Positions 1 to 11,153 of a stretch of 64,000 bases of DNA are shown in pieces; the stretch's first letter is position 1; every line of letters begins with the position of its first letter. The notes beneath the pieces were generated by a model that worked only from the letters and a program-made list of their open reading frames with translations, did not search any database and was not told the DNA's origin. Origin of the DNA: Massospora cicadina (taxonomy: Eukaryota; Entomophthoromycota; Entomophthoromycetes; Entomophthorales; Entomophthoraceae). Location: NCBI GenBank assembly GCA_022478985.1, contig JAKSZP010012285.1, positions 1 to 64,000 on the forward strand. Reading direction: 5' to 3'. Position numbers and translations under genes: made by a program.

Positions 1-155
1 GAATTTTTGAATTACACTTCCAATGGGGCAGGTTGTATCTCGAAGTTACACTGGGCGTATTCTCCAAAAATGCAATGAAGTAAATAAGAAAATACAGGTT
101 AAACATGACCTAATTTTTTTTCAAAAAGAGGAAATATTTATAGGCTTTTTAAGGT

Positions 156-735
156 TCATAATCTATCATAGTGAATTAATCTCTGCGCAATCAAATCTTC
201 AATCAGTTGATCAGGATCTAATTGATCATCAACTTTGATAGATTGCAATAGATTGCTCGCTCCTTCCAATGATGTTGGGGGAATTAAGGAAGGAGATTTT
301 TGGAGATATGCAAATTTGGTGAAAACCTGACACCTCAGGATCACATGAGACATGAAGTTGGTCCCATTGTCACTCAGCAGGACCTGCGGACATCTATGCC
401 AGTATACCACTTGGTCCAGGATGAACCTCGCGGTACTGGTAGCATCTACTCTGGTTAGGGCCTTCATCTCGACCCATCTTGTCAGATGGTCGATGGCAAC
501 TATGATGTACTTGACTCCCCTTGTTCTCATCATCAACAGTCCCATCACGTTGATGAACACCATGTGCCAGGTGAATCCAGGGCAGACCAGTTGGTATCCA
601 GTTGTATTATTGTGTAGTTTGTGCAGCTGGCACTCCACACAATAAGCCAGATAATCTGCAACATCGTAGTTAATTTATTCCCAGTAATAATACTGGCAAA
701 TATGGTCAGTTGTTTTCCTCAGGCCTCCATGCCTG
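156..735 (-). pseudogene. Element A integrase, internally deleted
   Basis: Integrase remnant that would insert retroelement cDNA. Seen in order: a zinc-binding CVEC pair near 635-650 after an in-frame stop, the segment AIDHLTRWVE, and DNGTNF, which carries the second catalytic Asp. The first catalytic Asp, expected before V-x-G-P, reads Asn (INVMG). After DNGTNF the usual YHP..NG..E block is absent. The frame instead passes to PPTSLEGASN, which resembles the extreme C-terminus of element B pol (PPNILEGA). This suggests a deletion that removed the catalytic Glu and the GPY/F region. Not functional. Confidence 0.8.
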
Positions 736-1045
736 AAACCTTGTGAGCTACTTGTACTATAGCTTCTCTTTCCAACAGTTTTGGGAATAATAGCCGCTTC
801 CCATTGATCACCTTGAAAACTTGTCCATCCATAGTCTCAGTGTTTTCCATCGCTTTCCAAAGTGCACCTTGGATTTCTCAGGGCTCGTCCCCGATGTTTC
901 CTTTGATCATTCTCTGGAATAGCTCATCCACCTGCGGGTATACCAACTGGACCATTGGCAACTGCGATAAGCCATCCACGTTCTGATGAGAAGCCCCCGC
1001 TTGGTGGACTATCTCATAATCATAAGCCTGAAGCTTAAGTGCCCA

Positions 1046-1345
1046 TCAGGCCAGTCGTCCTTCCAGTTCTCTTAGATTATGTAGCCAACGCAGCAAAGAG
1101 TGGTCTGTTACCACCTTAAAGTGCGTTCTGTGGATGTACACCTGAAACTGCTTGCATGCATATATGACCATAAGGCATTCCCACTTAGTCACAGTGTAGT
1201 TCCTCTCAGCGGCTGAGAGTGTCTGGCTCACATATGCCACCGGATGTTCATCCCCAAGTTTGTCTACTTGGCTCAGTATGGCGCCAATCTCTGTCAATGA
1301 AGCATCAGTTTGAATGACAAACTCTCAATTGAAATTCAGATATTT
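1046..1345 (-). pseudogene. Element A RNase H domain
   Basis: RNase H domain of the A polyprotein, which would degrade RNA in RNA-DNA hybrids during reverse transcription. FVIQTDAS (first catalytic Asp, about 1296-1330), HPVAYVSQTLSAAERNYTVT and VTDHSLLRWL are readable. An in-frame stop lies just before FVIQTDAS and another ends the frame after GRLA. It lies between the RT (1680-2201) and the integrase (156-735), the normal gypsy order RT-RH-IN on the minus strand. The RT-RH connection (1345-1680) is readable only in fragments. Confidence 0.8.
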
Positions 1346-1679
1346 CAGGATCTGCAAATCTATCAAATACTGGTGTAACTCATTGAAGGAGTCCTGGGCC
1401 TCTTCATTCCATACAAATCCTTTTTTGGATCCTTTAATAAATGGAATAATGGCTCAGCTATTCAGGAGAAGTCCCAAATAAATCTTCTGTAGTATCTGAC
1501 CATCCCAAGGAACGCTTGAATGTCTCAGGCACTCTTCAGTACAGCCATACGCTCTATAGCTGCTATCTTCTGGGTTTTCAGCTGCAATCCACTTGAGTTG
1601 ATTACAAATCCCAGGTATTCCAACTATTTCTTAAAGAAGTGGCACTTCTTGGATTGATCTTCAGGTTAGCCACAGACAG

Positions 1680-2201
1680 TCACTTAAATACTTCTTCCAA
1701 GTGGTGAAGGTGATAAGTAAACATTCTACCAAACACATTGATATTGTCCAGATATACCAGGATGCACGACAACTTCAAGTCGCTTAGTATCACATCCATG
1801 GCCCTCTGAAACTTTTCAGGCGCATTGCATAGACCTTGGGGCATCCTCATCAGTTGGTATAGCCCCTGCACGGTAATAATCACGCATTTTTCTTGGTCTT
1901 CCTTTGGCAAGTTGATCTGCCAATATCCCGAGATCAGATCCATCACAGAGAAATACTTCGCTTCTCCTAAACGATCCAGTGCATAGTCAATCCTCAGTAG
2001 GGGATACAAATCCTTCTTTGTAATTTTGTTCAGCCTTTGGTAGTCAATTACCACCCGGTTTGATCTATCCTTCTTCTTCACTATCAAAATCAGACTCGCC
2101 CAGGGGCTTGATGATGGAACTAGAAGACCATGCTTCACTAGTTTGCTGATTTCATCCTCCACTACTGCTTTGGCAGCTTTCAATCTTTGGATTGGTCTCA
2201 T
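1680..2201 (-). pseudogene. Element A reverse transcriptase
   Basis: Ty3/gypsy RT core. Seen: LLVPSSSPWASLILIVKKKD, VVIDYQRLNKITKKD, FSVMDLISGYWQINL (first catalytic Asp), MPQGLCNAP, and the active-site box, which reads YLDN where YxDD is expected. One catalytic Asp is therefore lost. Upstream (2200-2590) there is RT N-terminal and linker sequence with stops. The match to gypsy RT is unmistakable, but the enzyme would be inactive. Confidence 0.9.
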
Positions 2202-2594
2202 CCTTATTGGTAAATTTTCCCCGGTATTGACCTTGTGAATTACATCTCATGCACATCCCAAATTGTGGTCATCCTGAGAGAACACTTCCCAATATCTCTC
2301 AAATAGTTTGAGCACCTCCTCCTGCTGGCCTTCTGGCAGATCAGCGAGCTGCTCTCAATCAACCAATAGGTTGATGCTTTTGGCTAACCCAGCTAGTAAT
2401 CCCATTTCGTCAAGAGACCCAAAATTGTGGAATCATCTCAATTTGGCTGTTGGGATCAGATGAATAATTGCAATGATCTGATTCCTCTTGATCTTCATCA
2501 GTTTTTCACTCAAATTTTCCAGGGGAACTCGAATTTCTCCATGGCCCAGCATTATTATCCCAGGAGCCACCCATGTCTCCACTCTGGATTTCTT

Positions 2595-3177
2595 CTAGGG
2601 ACTTCCAACCTCCCCATAAAACAGCTCAGGAATCTCCAAAGTCAACCCTGTGTTGACTATTATCTGCAATACGGCTGGTATGGTCCTCTCATTCTTGATC
2701 CTTAGTGGAATTCCCCAGTTCTCTAGGATTTCTGCCGGCATTTCACATCGCTTCCTACCAACTAATTGATATTGAATAGGGACAATGCCATCATTGTATA
2801 TCAGATTGATGAAATTGGTTCTCTGATTCAACGGAGCTTCACCGTCCTTCTGGTATACCAATGGTAACATCTGACCCAGGATGGTCAATGTATTATCCTC
2901 GAAGTTAAATTTAACTCCATACTTCCATAGAAACTCTGTTCCAATTTAGAATGTCATAGTTTTGGTTTGCCAAAACTATTGCTGGAGCAGATACCACCAA
3001 CGACCCAAATTGTAGTGGCAGCGCAATATATGCTCCACAGGAAACGGTGGTGTTTGGCCCAGCTGTCCTGTATTCTCTCTTGTGTTCCAAGTCTGGCGAG
3101 ATCTTCATCCTCTTTACCAGCTTGGTTAAGACAATATTGATGGGCACTCCGCTGTTGACAATTGCCCTCACCCTCAC
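2595..3177 (-). pseudogene. Element A aspartic protease and linker
   Basis: Retropepsin-like protease of A plus the protease-RT linker. The active-site region reads AIVNSGVPINIV, so the catalytic Asp of D-S/T-G is Asn. It is followed by the family block AGPNTTVSCGAYIALPLQFG and LANQNYDIL. The same block recurs in D (GAYIALPLRFG), B (GAYSSLPIHIG) and L (GAYSSLPIQF), so these proteases are related. A frame change near 2900 separates the two open segments. Inactive remnant. Confidence 0.8.
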
Positions 3178-3610
3178 TCAATTCACTTGTATATCTATAT
3201 ATATATATACTTGGAGTATTGTAATATAGTATTTACTGAGTGAATTGCGGCGTTATTAGCTAAATCTATGGCGTGATTAGTTTGTGCCAATAACTCAGGA
3301 AATGATTCACTTATTGCGCTGAGGGGGATAGACAGATTAGTATCTTCTAAATGGACATCAGATAACTCTTCAGGATTCTTGGCAGTTTATATATTATCCG
3401 CCAGTTGTCAGGCATATGGCCAGGCAACTTCCTGGATTATCTCAGGGTCGATTCTCTTTGCCCCAGCTCTGGTCACGGCATTCACAACTATATTGACCAC
3501 TTAATATAGATGATCCTGCTTGTTGTCTACAAACAGATCGCTAATGTTGATTTCTTCATTCATGTTATCAGGAGGAACAGGTTTCTTCGCAGCTCTAGAC
3601 TGTTCCTCAT

Positions 3611-4312
3611 TTAGGCCATGGGCCCTTTTCCCAAATCCTTAGTGGCTGCTGTCTCCTTGGCCTGGACCACATTAATCTGATCCTTCAGCTTTTTACAGTG
3701 TACGGCAAAATGTCCTTTCCCACCACACAGATAGCAGACCTTCTCCTTCTTGATTAACCATCTGAATTTTTTGGGCTTATTTCCCAGCACGGTTTGATTG
3801 GTAGCCTCCTTAGCTCCTTCACTTCCCTTTGTGGGGTTTGGATTTTGTTTTGCATTGGACTTGAAGCTTCTATTTGGGGCATCAAAGGTTGCTCCCAAAA
3901 TCTTCAGGCTATCTACCATTTGTGAGGTAGTTATTTCTGTCACAAACATGGAAGACATCATATGATGCAAATTGTGATAGGGCCAAAGAGCCGCTTGCAA
4001 AGCGATTGTAGTATCAAAGTTATCCAATGCTTTCGCTCTAGCCAGGATCTGCAACTCCTGGTAAAATTGATCCGCAAAGCTAGCAAGAGACTCATCTTTA
4101 TGGAACTGAATTCCCATAAATTCTTGCTTGCATTTTGACATGTGGGTCAGACTCACGAACTCCTTCATGATGGCCGCCTTTGCCTCAGAATATGACCAGC
4201 TGTCCCCCTACAGGTGAGGTAACATTAAGTTTTGACAGTCAGCGTCTAGGAAATTCATGACCGTCAACGCCTTTTGACAATCTCTGTAGCCATTCATAGT
4301 CATGTTGAACAG
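3611..4312 (-). pseudogene. Element A gag, C-terminal half with zinc knuckle
   Basis: Capsid-like gag (GIQFHKDESLASFADQFYQEL) followed by a perfect CCHC zinc knuckle, CYLCGGKGHFAVHC (C-X2-C-X4-H-X4-C), which would bind the element RNA. The upstream segment FLDADCQNLMLPHL, about 4210-4250, aligns with CLSCKAQELIVPHL of element B gag. The gene is split at 4312 by insertion of B; its start lies at 11108 beyond B. The stretch 3180-3610 is linker sequence with stops. Confidence 0.85.
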
Positions 4313-5037
4313 TGTCAGACATTCTCCTTCTTGACTTTTAAAAAGAATGTTGGAGGTAAGAATGCTCCCAAATCTGCTACCATGATTGGCCCAACACCTG
4401 CCCAATCTTTGAAGAATATTGTGGTTATCAATGATATGAGTACCAATGGCAAAAAGACTTTGGCGGATTCTTAGTGGAACCCTATTTATCAGGAAAATAT
4501 GATTTATAACCAAAATCGGCTTAATAAGGTAAGAACTGATAATAGGATTGCTCTGACTTCTCAGCCAAATTTAAGGTGTTTGTTACCACACGAGTTGGAT
4601 CACCTCTAAGGTGAGAAGATTTTACTCGTTGATGATTGGATGCAAATTAACAAATCATTACCACCTGAGTCAAGATCACCTCCAAGGTGAGAAGATTTTA
4701 CTCTCTGGTGATTGGATACAATTTATCAAGTCATTACCACATGGGTCAGTTTTGCCTCAAAATATTTATCTTTGATCTGATAGGCCAAAGCCTATATTTC
4801 TTAATTTAGATGACTCAGCTTTTTAATACTTTAGCCCCAAATACCCATGGTCCCAAGATTTGAACTAGTTTAAATAGGAAATACTAGTATTGAGAAAAGG
4901 ACCTTTTTTGGCTTGGCCCCGCTTAAACAATAAAAAAACATAAAAAACTTTAACAAAGCGTTATTTATTACTTTTATTTATAAATTAAGTTTCTCACTTT
5001 GTTAAAATATTTGTGGCATCCATCGGTGGATCCCACA
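4313..5037 (+). repeat. Element B 5' LTR
   Basis: 725-bp direct repeat matching 9809-10534. It begins TGTCAG and ends CCCACA (TG...CA). Inside it a 75-bp unit is tandemly duplicated (4594-4668 and 4669-4744), each copy containing AAGGTGAGAAGATTTTACTC. The same duplication is in the other LTR, so it predates this insertion. The LTR would carry the promoter and poly(A) signals; I do not assign a TATA box with confidence. Confidence 0.93.
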
Positions 5038-5040
5038 AAC

Positions 5041-5058
5041 TGGTGCTCACTACAGGGG
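5041..5058 (+). other. Element B primer binding site
   Basis: TGGTGCTCACTACAGGGG, three bases after the LTR end (5037). It starts TGG, complementary to a tRNA 3' CCA. The implied tRNA 3' end is CCCCTGTAGTGAGCACCA: discriminator A, acceptor 3' strand AGTGAGC, T-stem 3' strand CCTGT with the invariant C61 in place. I cannot name the tRNA. The same motif recurs in A, C, D, G and L. Confidence 0.85.
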
Positions 5059-5092
5059 TTCACCCTGAATATTTTGATAAAATATTAAAGCA

Positions 5093-5786
5093 ATGGAGGC
5101 TGTAAACGTGAGCAGCTCTTCTGGTTCTTCTTTAACTGAATCACAATTAGTTGTTCTTGAGAAGCAACTAGCCAGCTCTTTCTCCCAACTCAAAAAGCTA
5201 GAGCAACGGCCATTCAAATTACCTATAAAGGACAGATACACCCCGGGTGAAGGGAGCATTGCTTCCTTTTTGTACCTTTATGAAGCTGCAATGGATGGCG
5301 CCACTGATAAACATAAAGTTCAGTACATTCTTCCCTGTTTAAGCTGCAAAGCCCAAGAGTTGATCGTTCCTCACCTGGATCCTCAGCACACCTGGCCAGA
5401 TGTTAAGAAGGCCCTCTTGGCTGAATTCAGATCCAAGCAGAGTTTATACAGGGAAAAACAGGCTTTTATGCACCTTACCATGTATGAGGGTGAAACCCTA
5501 GTTAGTTTTGCTGAGCGTTTCTATCTTACTGCTCAAAAGGCTGGCTACGTCTAACCTGCTTACCCTGGATGATGCTATCGCCACCATATTAACAGGGTTA
5601 GCTTCACAACCCTCTCTCGCCAGGCATATCATATCAGTGAAACGCCACTTTACAACCTTCCATGATATAAAAGAGGCTTTGTTAGACGTCGCCCATATTC
5701 CTTTAGGTGAGCTGCAGCCTATTGAACTGTTGGAAGTGAGGCCACCTGTGCCTATTCTCCCTGCCAAACCTGCTTCTTTGGTGTGA
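5093..5786 (+). pseudogene. Element B gag (capsid)
   Basis: Gag would form the virus-like particle. The start ATG at 5093 is the first one after the PBS. An N-terminal segment (about 40 residues, Ser-rich, then VLEKQLASSFSQLKKLEQ, likely coiled coil) precedes the capsid block (EGSIASFLYLYEAAMDGATD, ELIVPHLDP, ETLVSFAERFY). A frameshift near 5545 moves the reading into TLDDAIATILTGLASQP, which aligns with TLDDAITSVISALGS in element L. The frame ends at a TGA (5784-5786), after which the same frame reopens. No CCHC knuckle is visible. Confidence 0.85.
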
Positions 5787-5792
5787 CTTAAA

Positions 5793-7022
5793 ATGGACAT
5801 CCCTCATTCATGCAAAGCGGAGATCCCTACTGTGGTTTCCCCTTCAGCTCAGCCAATAGGTGCGCGTCCTAAGGGTATATCCTCCAGAACTACTGGGGTT
5901 GTGAAAATGCCGGTTAAAGTGAAGCTAATTACCCCACCTCTCGTGGCTGTCTCCCCCACTTCAATTGCAACCTTGCCCATGGTTGAGAATACCCCTGAGG
6001 CTGACTCTGAGGGGGTTACAATGATGTCAGGTACTACTTATTGGGAGCTCCCGTGGAAGTGGAGGTCCCTGATCGCCTAAACGCCAAAGGAGTAGATGAA
6101 ACCACCATACCTGAGGATACTTACCTCCGCCAAGTTATAGGTTGTAAGGCAATTATTGACACAGCCAGCGATGCGGATGAGGTGTTGTCTAACCTTATTC
6201 GCCCTCTCCAGCATGGCCATACCATGCAGTCCATCCTGGAAAATTACCCCAAGACTGCGTGCAAATTAACCTCCACTTTTCATCTTAAAGAGGTCTTAGC
6301 GCTATCGCCCACTTTTGGGGGGATACTTACAAAGGTCAAAGTGGTTATCCAAAAAGTTCAGGTGATGGCTATCTTAGATACAGGCTCCCCGGTGAACGTA
6401 ATCTCTTCCAAGTTGATGAAAAAGATCAAACTTGCACCTGACTTAGAATATAACCAAGACTTTGGAACTGCTGGTCCCAACAACACCCACACACTTGGTG
6501 CTTACTCGTCCCTTCCCATTCATATTGGGAAGCTTATTCTATCAGCCCCCTGCAGTGGCTTTGGATAATAACGCTTATGATATGCTTATAGGTACTCAGT
6601 TTATGATTGAATATGAAGGTATTATCAATATGAAGCAGGGGTTCTTGTCATTGCTCAATTATGAAGTCCCTTTAGTTCTAGCCAATAAAGAACCCAGCAA
6701 GAAGGAATACTCTTGCATGGTTGAGTACCCACTTTCCGCTTTACCTATACATTATACCACCTTGGGGCAAAATACAAAAAAATTGCCTGATTCTGTGGAT
6801 GCTACTGAAGGTATTCCGTTTTATGCGGCCAATGAAGTGGTGATTAAGCCTGGTGAACAACGGGTGGTAGACACAAAAATCACTCTTAAAATCCCTCGCC
6901 ACTGTTTATTACACCTCTTAAGCATTGATGGAATTAGCCCTGTTGAGCCTTCGGGTATTGCCTGGTGTTTTAGACCCAGCCTATCTGAGGCCTATTACTC
7001 TATTGTTGGGGAATCTCACTGA
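5793..7022 (+). pseudogene. Element B spacer, aspartic protease and linker
   Basis: After a Pro/Val-rich spacer the protease is readable: VMAILDTGSPVNVISSKLM with an intact D-T-G at about 6375-6383, then FGTAGPNNTHTLGAYSSLP. A one-base frameshift near 6550 (CCTGCAGTGGCTTTGGAT) moves the rest (AVALDNNAYDMLIGTQFM) to another frame. The intact active site contrasts with the altered ones in A (DSG to NSG) and D (DSG to DMG). The linker runs to about 7020, where another frame change leads into RT. Confidence 0.85.
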
Positions 7023-8690
7023 TAAGGATATATTTGTAATAAAGCATCAGGAGGTGGGCCGAGGGTTTTTACTCCCTGTGGAGGAAGTTGAACAAATCCA
7101 CTCTATTGGCTCGATGGCAGATTTAGGCCTGCCAGCAGATAACCTGGTATGTACCTTGCTGAACGTCCATATTTTGGATGAGCTGACCTCAGATGAGTTG
7201 GAGAAAGTGCATACTCTCCTGGATGAGTATAGTGATATATTTTCGAAGTCAGACAATGATTATGGCCACATGAAGGGCTGGTGCCATTCCATTAATGTGG
7301 GTGATGCTCATCCCATTAGGTCAAAACCTTATCACAAGTCAAAGGTGGAGGAACAACAAATGAGGATGGAACTCATGCAGTTATTAGATGCGGGGTTATT
7401 AGTTCCTTCACAAAGCCCTTGGTCCTCCCCCTTTTTGCTAATTAAGAAGAAAAATGGAGGTCATTGGATAGTTATGGACTATTGCAGGTTAAACAATCTT
7501 ACAAAAAAGGATAGCTATCCTATCCCACGCATTGACGATGCCCTGGCCCAGCTTTCAGGCTCAAACTTTTTCTCTGCCATGGACTTGGCCAGTGGTTATT
7601 ATCAAATGGATCTATCTCCTCAAGATCAAGAGAAATGCGCGTTGATATGCAGTGAAGGTCTTTTCCAACCCACGCGATTACCTCAAGGGTTGTGTAATGC
7701 ACCTGCCTCTTTCCAGCGTGCGATGGATCACATTTTTCAGGATCTTAAGTTAACCTGCGTTATCATCTACCTTGATGACATTACCATATTCTTGAAGTCC
7801 TTTAACGAACACCTTGATCATTTGAAGGAGGTATTCCAATGCTTACAACGCTCAACTATCAAATTAAAACCTTCAAAGTGTACTTTTTTCCAAAAGAAAT
7901 ATAACTTCCTCGGACATACCATTTCTCGAGAGGGTATCCAACCCATACAAGACAAGGTTGAAGTGATTGCCAGAATGCCACCCCCCAAAAACCTACGGGA
8001 TATACAGGTATTTTTAGGGATGATGGGGTATTACCATCAGTTCATCCCTAAGTTTGCCCAACTCAGCGAGCCTCTTGTTCATTTACTAAAAAAGAATATC
8101 CCTTTTCAATGGGGCACTGAACAGAAGGCTGCCTATGAAACAATGAAGTTGCTGCTACAAAAATGGCCTATCCTAAGGCATCACGATTATGGAAAACCGT
8201 TTATCTTGTTTACAGACGCCTCAGACTACGCCGTCGGGGCCATCCTAGCCCAATTAGATGAAAAAGGGGTAGATCATCCTGTCTCATATTTTAGTAAGAT
8301 GCTATCAAAGGCCAAACGCAACTATAATTTACTGAGAAGGAGTGTCTCACCATTCTACTCGCAGTGAAGCATTACTGCCCTTTCTTGTATGGGACCTCTT
8401 TCACTGTGATCACAGACCACGCATCTTTAAAATGGTTGCAAAATATGAAGGACCCTATGGGGCGCTTAGCTCGCTGGGCTCTAAAGCTCCAGCATTACAA
8501 TATGAAGATTGAACACCGTGCTGGAACCTGCCACATGAATGTTGATGGGTTAACTTGGCTGCCCATCCTCCACCTAGATAACAGTGAAGCGGAGTGGCTG
8601 TATGATCTTTTAATGACCCCAAACGACTGGGAAAATGAAGATGAGCTGTACAGAGGATGTTGGCCCGGCACTCCCATAACACTAAAGTAG
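6925..8690 (+). pseudogene. Element B reverse transcriptase-RNase H
   Basis: The longest open stretch in the window (480 codons, 6925-8367) plus a frameshifted continuation. RT motifs are intact: SPWSSPFLLIKKKNGG, NFFSAMDLASGYYQMDL (catalytic Asp), LPQGLCNAP, YLDDITIF (catalytic Asp pair), then the connection FLGMMGYYHQFIP. RNase H follows with FILFTDASDYAVGAILAQ, HPVSYFSKMLSKAKRNY, a frameshift near 8365, and VITDHASLKWLQ and LARWALKLQHYNMKIEHRAG. All RT catalytic residues survive; the polyprotein context does not. Confidence 0.95.
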
Positions 8691-9774
8691 AAAGTGGGAA
8701 GTTGTATAAGCAAGTGGGGGTGAAGTGGTTGCCTTACCTACAACCCTCAGAACGTGTACCTGTTATCCTGGAAGCTCATTCAACTTTAGGCCATGGAGGA
8801 GTAAAGAAAACCTATGAGTGGATAAAGGATCGATATTTTTGGGAGGGAATCATGGAAGCCATCATCAAAGTCTTGGATGCTTGCCTTACATGTAAGAAGC
8901 AGTCTCAGCTCAAAACTAGATATCAATATCAACTGATTACCCCACAACAGCCGTTTCATACCATAAGCTTGGACGTAGTAGGGCCGCTTCCTCAAACCAC
9001 AGGTGGAAACAGATATATTTTGGTAGGCATTGACCACTTCACGAAGTGGGTTGAAGCTGTGGCACTGCCAGCCCAAACTGCTAAGGCCACTGCCACCTTT
9101 CTTCATCAAAATGTTTTTACTTGACACGAGTGCCCTCAAGTACTACTCTGTGATAGTGGGAAAATTTTACCTCCAGAGTAGTTAAAATCTTGGCTACTTC
9201 CATGGGAGCCCAGCAACTGTTCTCAGCTCCATATAACCCATCAACCAATGGTACAGTGGAGCGAGCAAATGGTACTCTGGTTTCTATTTTATGGGAAATG
9301 GCTTCGTCTGATCCCCTTAATTGGGATCATTATCTCCCAAGTGCTCTTATGGCTTATCAAATTAGCTATCATCAAATTTTGAAAATGTCCCCTTTCTGAG
9401 TTTTGTATGGCAGGGAACCGGGCATACCTGCTCTTATAGCTAAGGATGTCTTCACTAGAGGAGAGAAACCTGAGAAAGCCATGTGAAAGTTGGCTAACTG
9501 CATCATTCAGCTTCAATCAGAGGCTATGACCAACCTATCTAAAATGGTTACTAAAGAAGGCCAAGCTGCCAATGAGCTCCGAGCTCCTCTACCTTCTTTC
9601 CAAGTGTCAGATAGGGTTTTATATTACTACAATTGCATAACTCCTCGAAGTGGAAAACTTGGATCAATCTGGGAGGGGCCATCTACCATCACATATAAGA
9701 GAGGAACTGAGTATTCTATAAAGTCTTTGTCTACAGGAATTACCATAAACTGGGTACATGGTCGCTTCCTATGA
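8657..9774 (+). pseudogene. Element B integrase
   Basis: Integrase with an HHCC zinc finger (HSTLGHGG...CLTCKKQ), the catalytic core starting SLDVVGPLPQTTGG (first Asp), a TGA stop near 9122, then LLCDSGK where DNGTNF is expected (Asp kept), another stop, and PYNPSTNGTVERANGT with the catalytic Glu. The C-terminal part holds a GPY/F-like motif (WEGPSTITYKRGTEYSI) and ends WVHGRFL just before the PPT. At least three stops or frame changes inactivate it. Confidence 0.9.
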
Positions 9775-9796
9775 CCCTACACTCCTCCCAACATTC

Positions 9797-9808
9797 TTGA
9801 GGGGGCAA
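9797..9808 (+). other. Element B polypurine tract
   Basis: TTGAGGGGGCAA lies directly before the 3' LTR start (9809). It is the plus-strand DNA primer site. Element L has a comparable tract (TTTTGAGGGGGGCGT) in the same place. Confidence 0.8.
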
Positions 9809-10534
9809 TGTCAGACATTCTACTTCTCAACTTTTAAAAAAGAATGTTGGATGTAAGAATGCCCCCAAATCTGCTACCATGATTGGCCCAACACCTGCCC
9901 AATCTTTGAAGAATATGTGGTTATCAATGATATGAGTACCAATGGCAAAAAGACTTTGGCGGATTCTTGGTGGAACCCTATTTATCAGGAAAATATGATT
10001 TATAACCAAAATCGGCTTAATAAGGTAAGAATTGATAATAGGATTGCTCTGACTTCTCAGCCAAATTTGAGGTGTTTGTTACCACACGAGTTGGATCACC
10101 TCCAAGGTGAGAAGATTTTACTCGTTGATGATTGGATGCAAATTAACAAATCATTACCACCTGAGTCAGATCACCTCCAAGGTGAGAAGATTTTACTCGC
10201 TGGTGATTGGATACAATTTATCAAGTCATTACCACATGGGTCAGTTTTGCCTCAAAATATTTATCTTTGATCTGATAGGCCAAAGGCCTATATTTCTTAA
10301 TTTAGATGACTCAGCTTTTTAATACTTTAGCCCCAAATACCCATGGTCCCAAGATTTTAGACTAGTTGAAATAGGAAATACTAGTATTGAGAAAAGGACC
10401 TTTTTTGGCTGGCCCCGCTTAAACAATAAAAAAAACATAAAAAACTTTAACAAAGCGTTATTTATTACTTTTATTTATAATTTAAGTTTCTCACTTTGAT
10501 AAAAAATTTGTGGCATCCGTCGGTGGATCCCACA
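9809..10534 (+). repeat. Element B 3' LTR
   Basis: 726-bp partner of 4313-5037, ending CCCACA and followed by the target duplication AACAG. It carries the same internal tandem duplication (10090-10163 and 10164-10239). The few differences from the 5' LTR are scattered single changes and small indels. Confidence 0.93.
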
Positions 10535-10539
10535 AACAG

Positions 10540-11108
10540 TCAGAAAAATGCTGGGGCGTTATCCCAATGAAATGTTGGCAATTTTGGCATTGCCTAAATT
10601 CCTCCGAGTCATTTCTGACCAATTCTCTTGGTTCAGCTACTCACTAACTTGTGGAGTGACTTTAAGCTTCATCTCCAAAATGGCATTAAAAGCATGTGGC
10701 ATGTTCCTTAAGGTATTTGACTTCCCAAGTATCATGTGAGGACTTCTTTCTTCAGCATTGCTTGCCATATTGGGCTCACAAGCACATCTGTGAGCTTTAA
10801 GTTCATCCACTTGTTTGATTAATTTCTCAATATCTGCACCAAACTTTCCTAAATGAATGCAATCCAATTTCTAGCTCTGTTTTCAGGTATAGGACCTCTC
10901 AAATGAGGTCCCCTTCTTTCTTCTTCAACAAGTTTAATTTGCAAAGTAACTCATTCCTGAAGTTGGCTACATTCTCTACTCCTTCTTCCACCTTGGCAAC
11001 TTGTTCTTCCAAGGCTGCAAACTCCCGATGGTCCACTGAGTTTAAGGCATTCTGATTTACAGTGGTGATCTTGGTCCACAGCTTGCGTAGCTCTTCTTTG
11101 TATGACAT
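10540..11108 (-). pseudogene. Element A gag, N-terminal part
   Basis: Start of A gag, separated from the rest (3611-4312) by element B. The ATG at 11106-11108 lies 24 bases downstream of the PBS. The first 69 codons are rich in Glu, Lys and Leu (LEEQVAKVEEGVENVANFRN) and look like a coiled coil. A stop follows near 10899; downstream frames (10637-10867) are open but interrupted. Orientation, spacing to the PBS and the AACAG duplication all support joining it to the gag fragment on the other side of B. Confidence 0.75.
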
Positions 11109-11132
11109 TATAATAGATTCTTCACTAAACTA

Positions 11133-11150
11133 CCCCTGTAGTGAGCACCA
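11133..11150 (-). other. Element A primer binding site
   Basis: On the plus strand this reads CCCCTGTAGTGAGCACCA, the exact reverse complement of the element B PBS. It lies between A gag and the A LTR, as expected for a minus-strand element. Confidence 0.85.
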
Positions 11151-11153
11151 ACT

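Larger units (their letters stand above)
1..4312 (-). mobile_element. Gypsy element A, 3' (pol-side) part
   Basis: Decayed Ty3/gypsy element read on the minus strand. From right to left it shows gag, protease, RT, RNase H and integrase remnants. It is cut at 4312 by element B; its 5' gag, PBS and LTR resume at 10540. The pieces join across B because the 5-bp sequence AACAG occurs on both sides of B (4308-4312 and 10535-10539). No 3' LTR is recognisable at the left edge, so it lies outside the window or is lost. The stretch 1-155 has no feature I can name. Confidence 0.85.
4313..10534 (+). mobile_element. Gypsy element B, structurally complete
   Basis: Full-length Ty3/gypsy element: 5' LTR, PBS, gag, PR-RT-RH-IN, PPT and 3' LTR. 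LTRs start TGTCAGACATT and end CCCACA. A 5-bp target duplication AACAG flanks it (4308-4312 and 10535-10539). It sits inside the gag gene of A in the opposite orientation. The two LTRs are close to identical along their length, so it is one of the younger insertions here. Gag-pol is nevertheless broken by at least five frame changes and several stops, so this copy is not autonomous. Confidence 0.93.
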
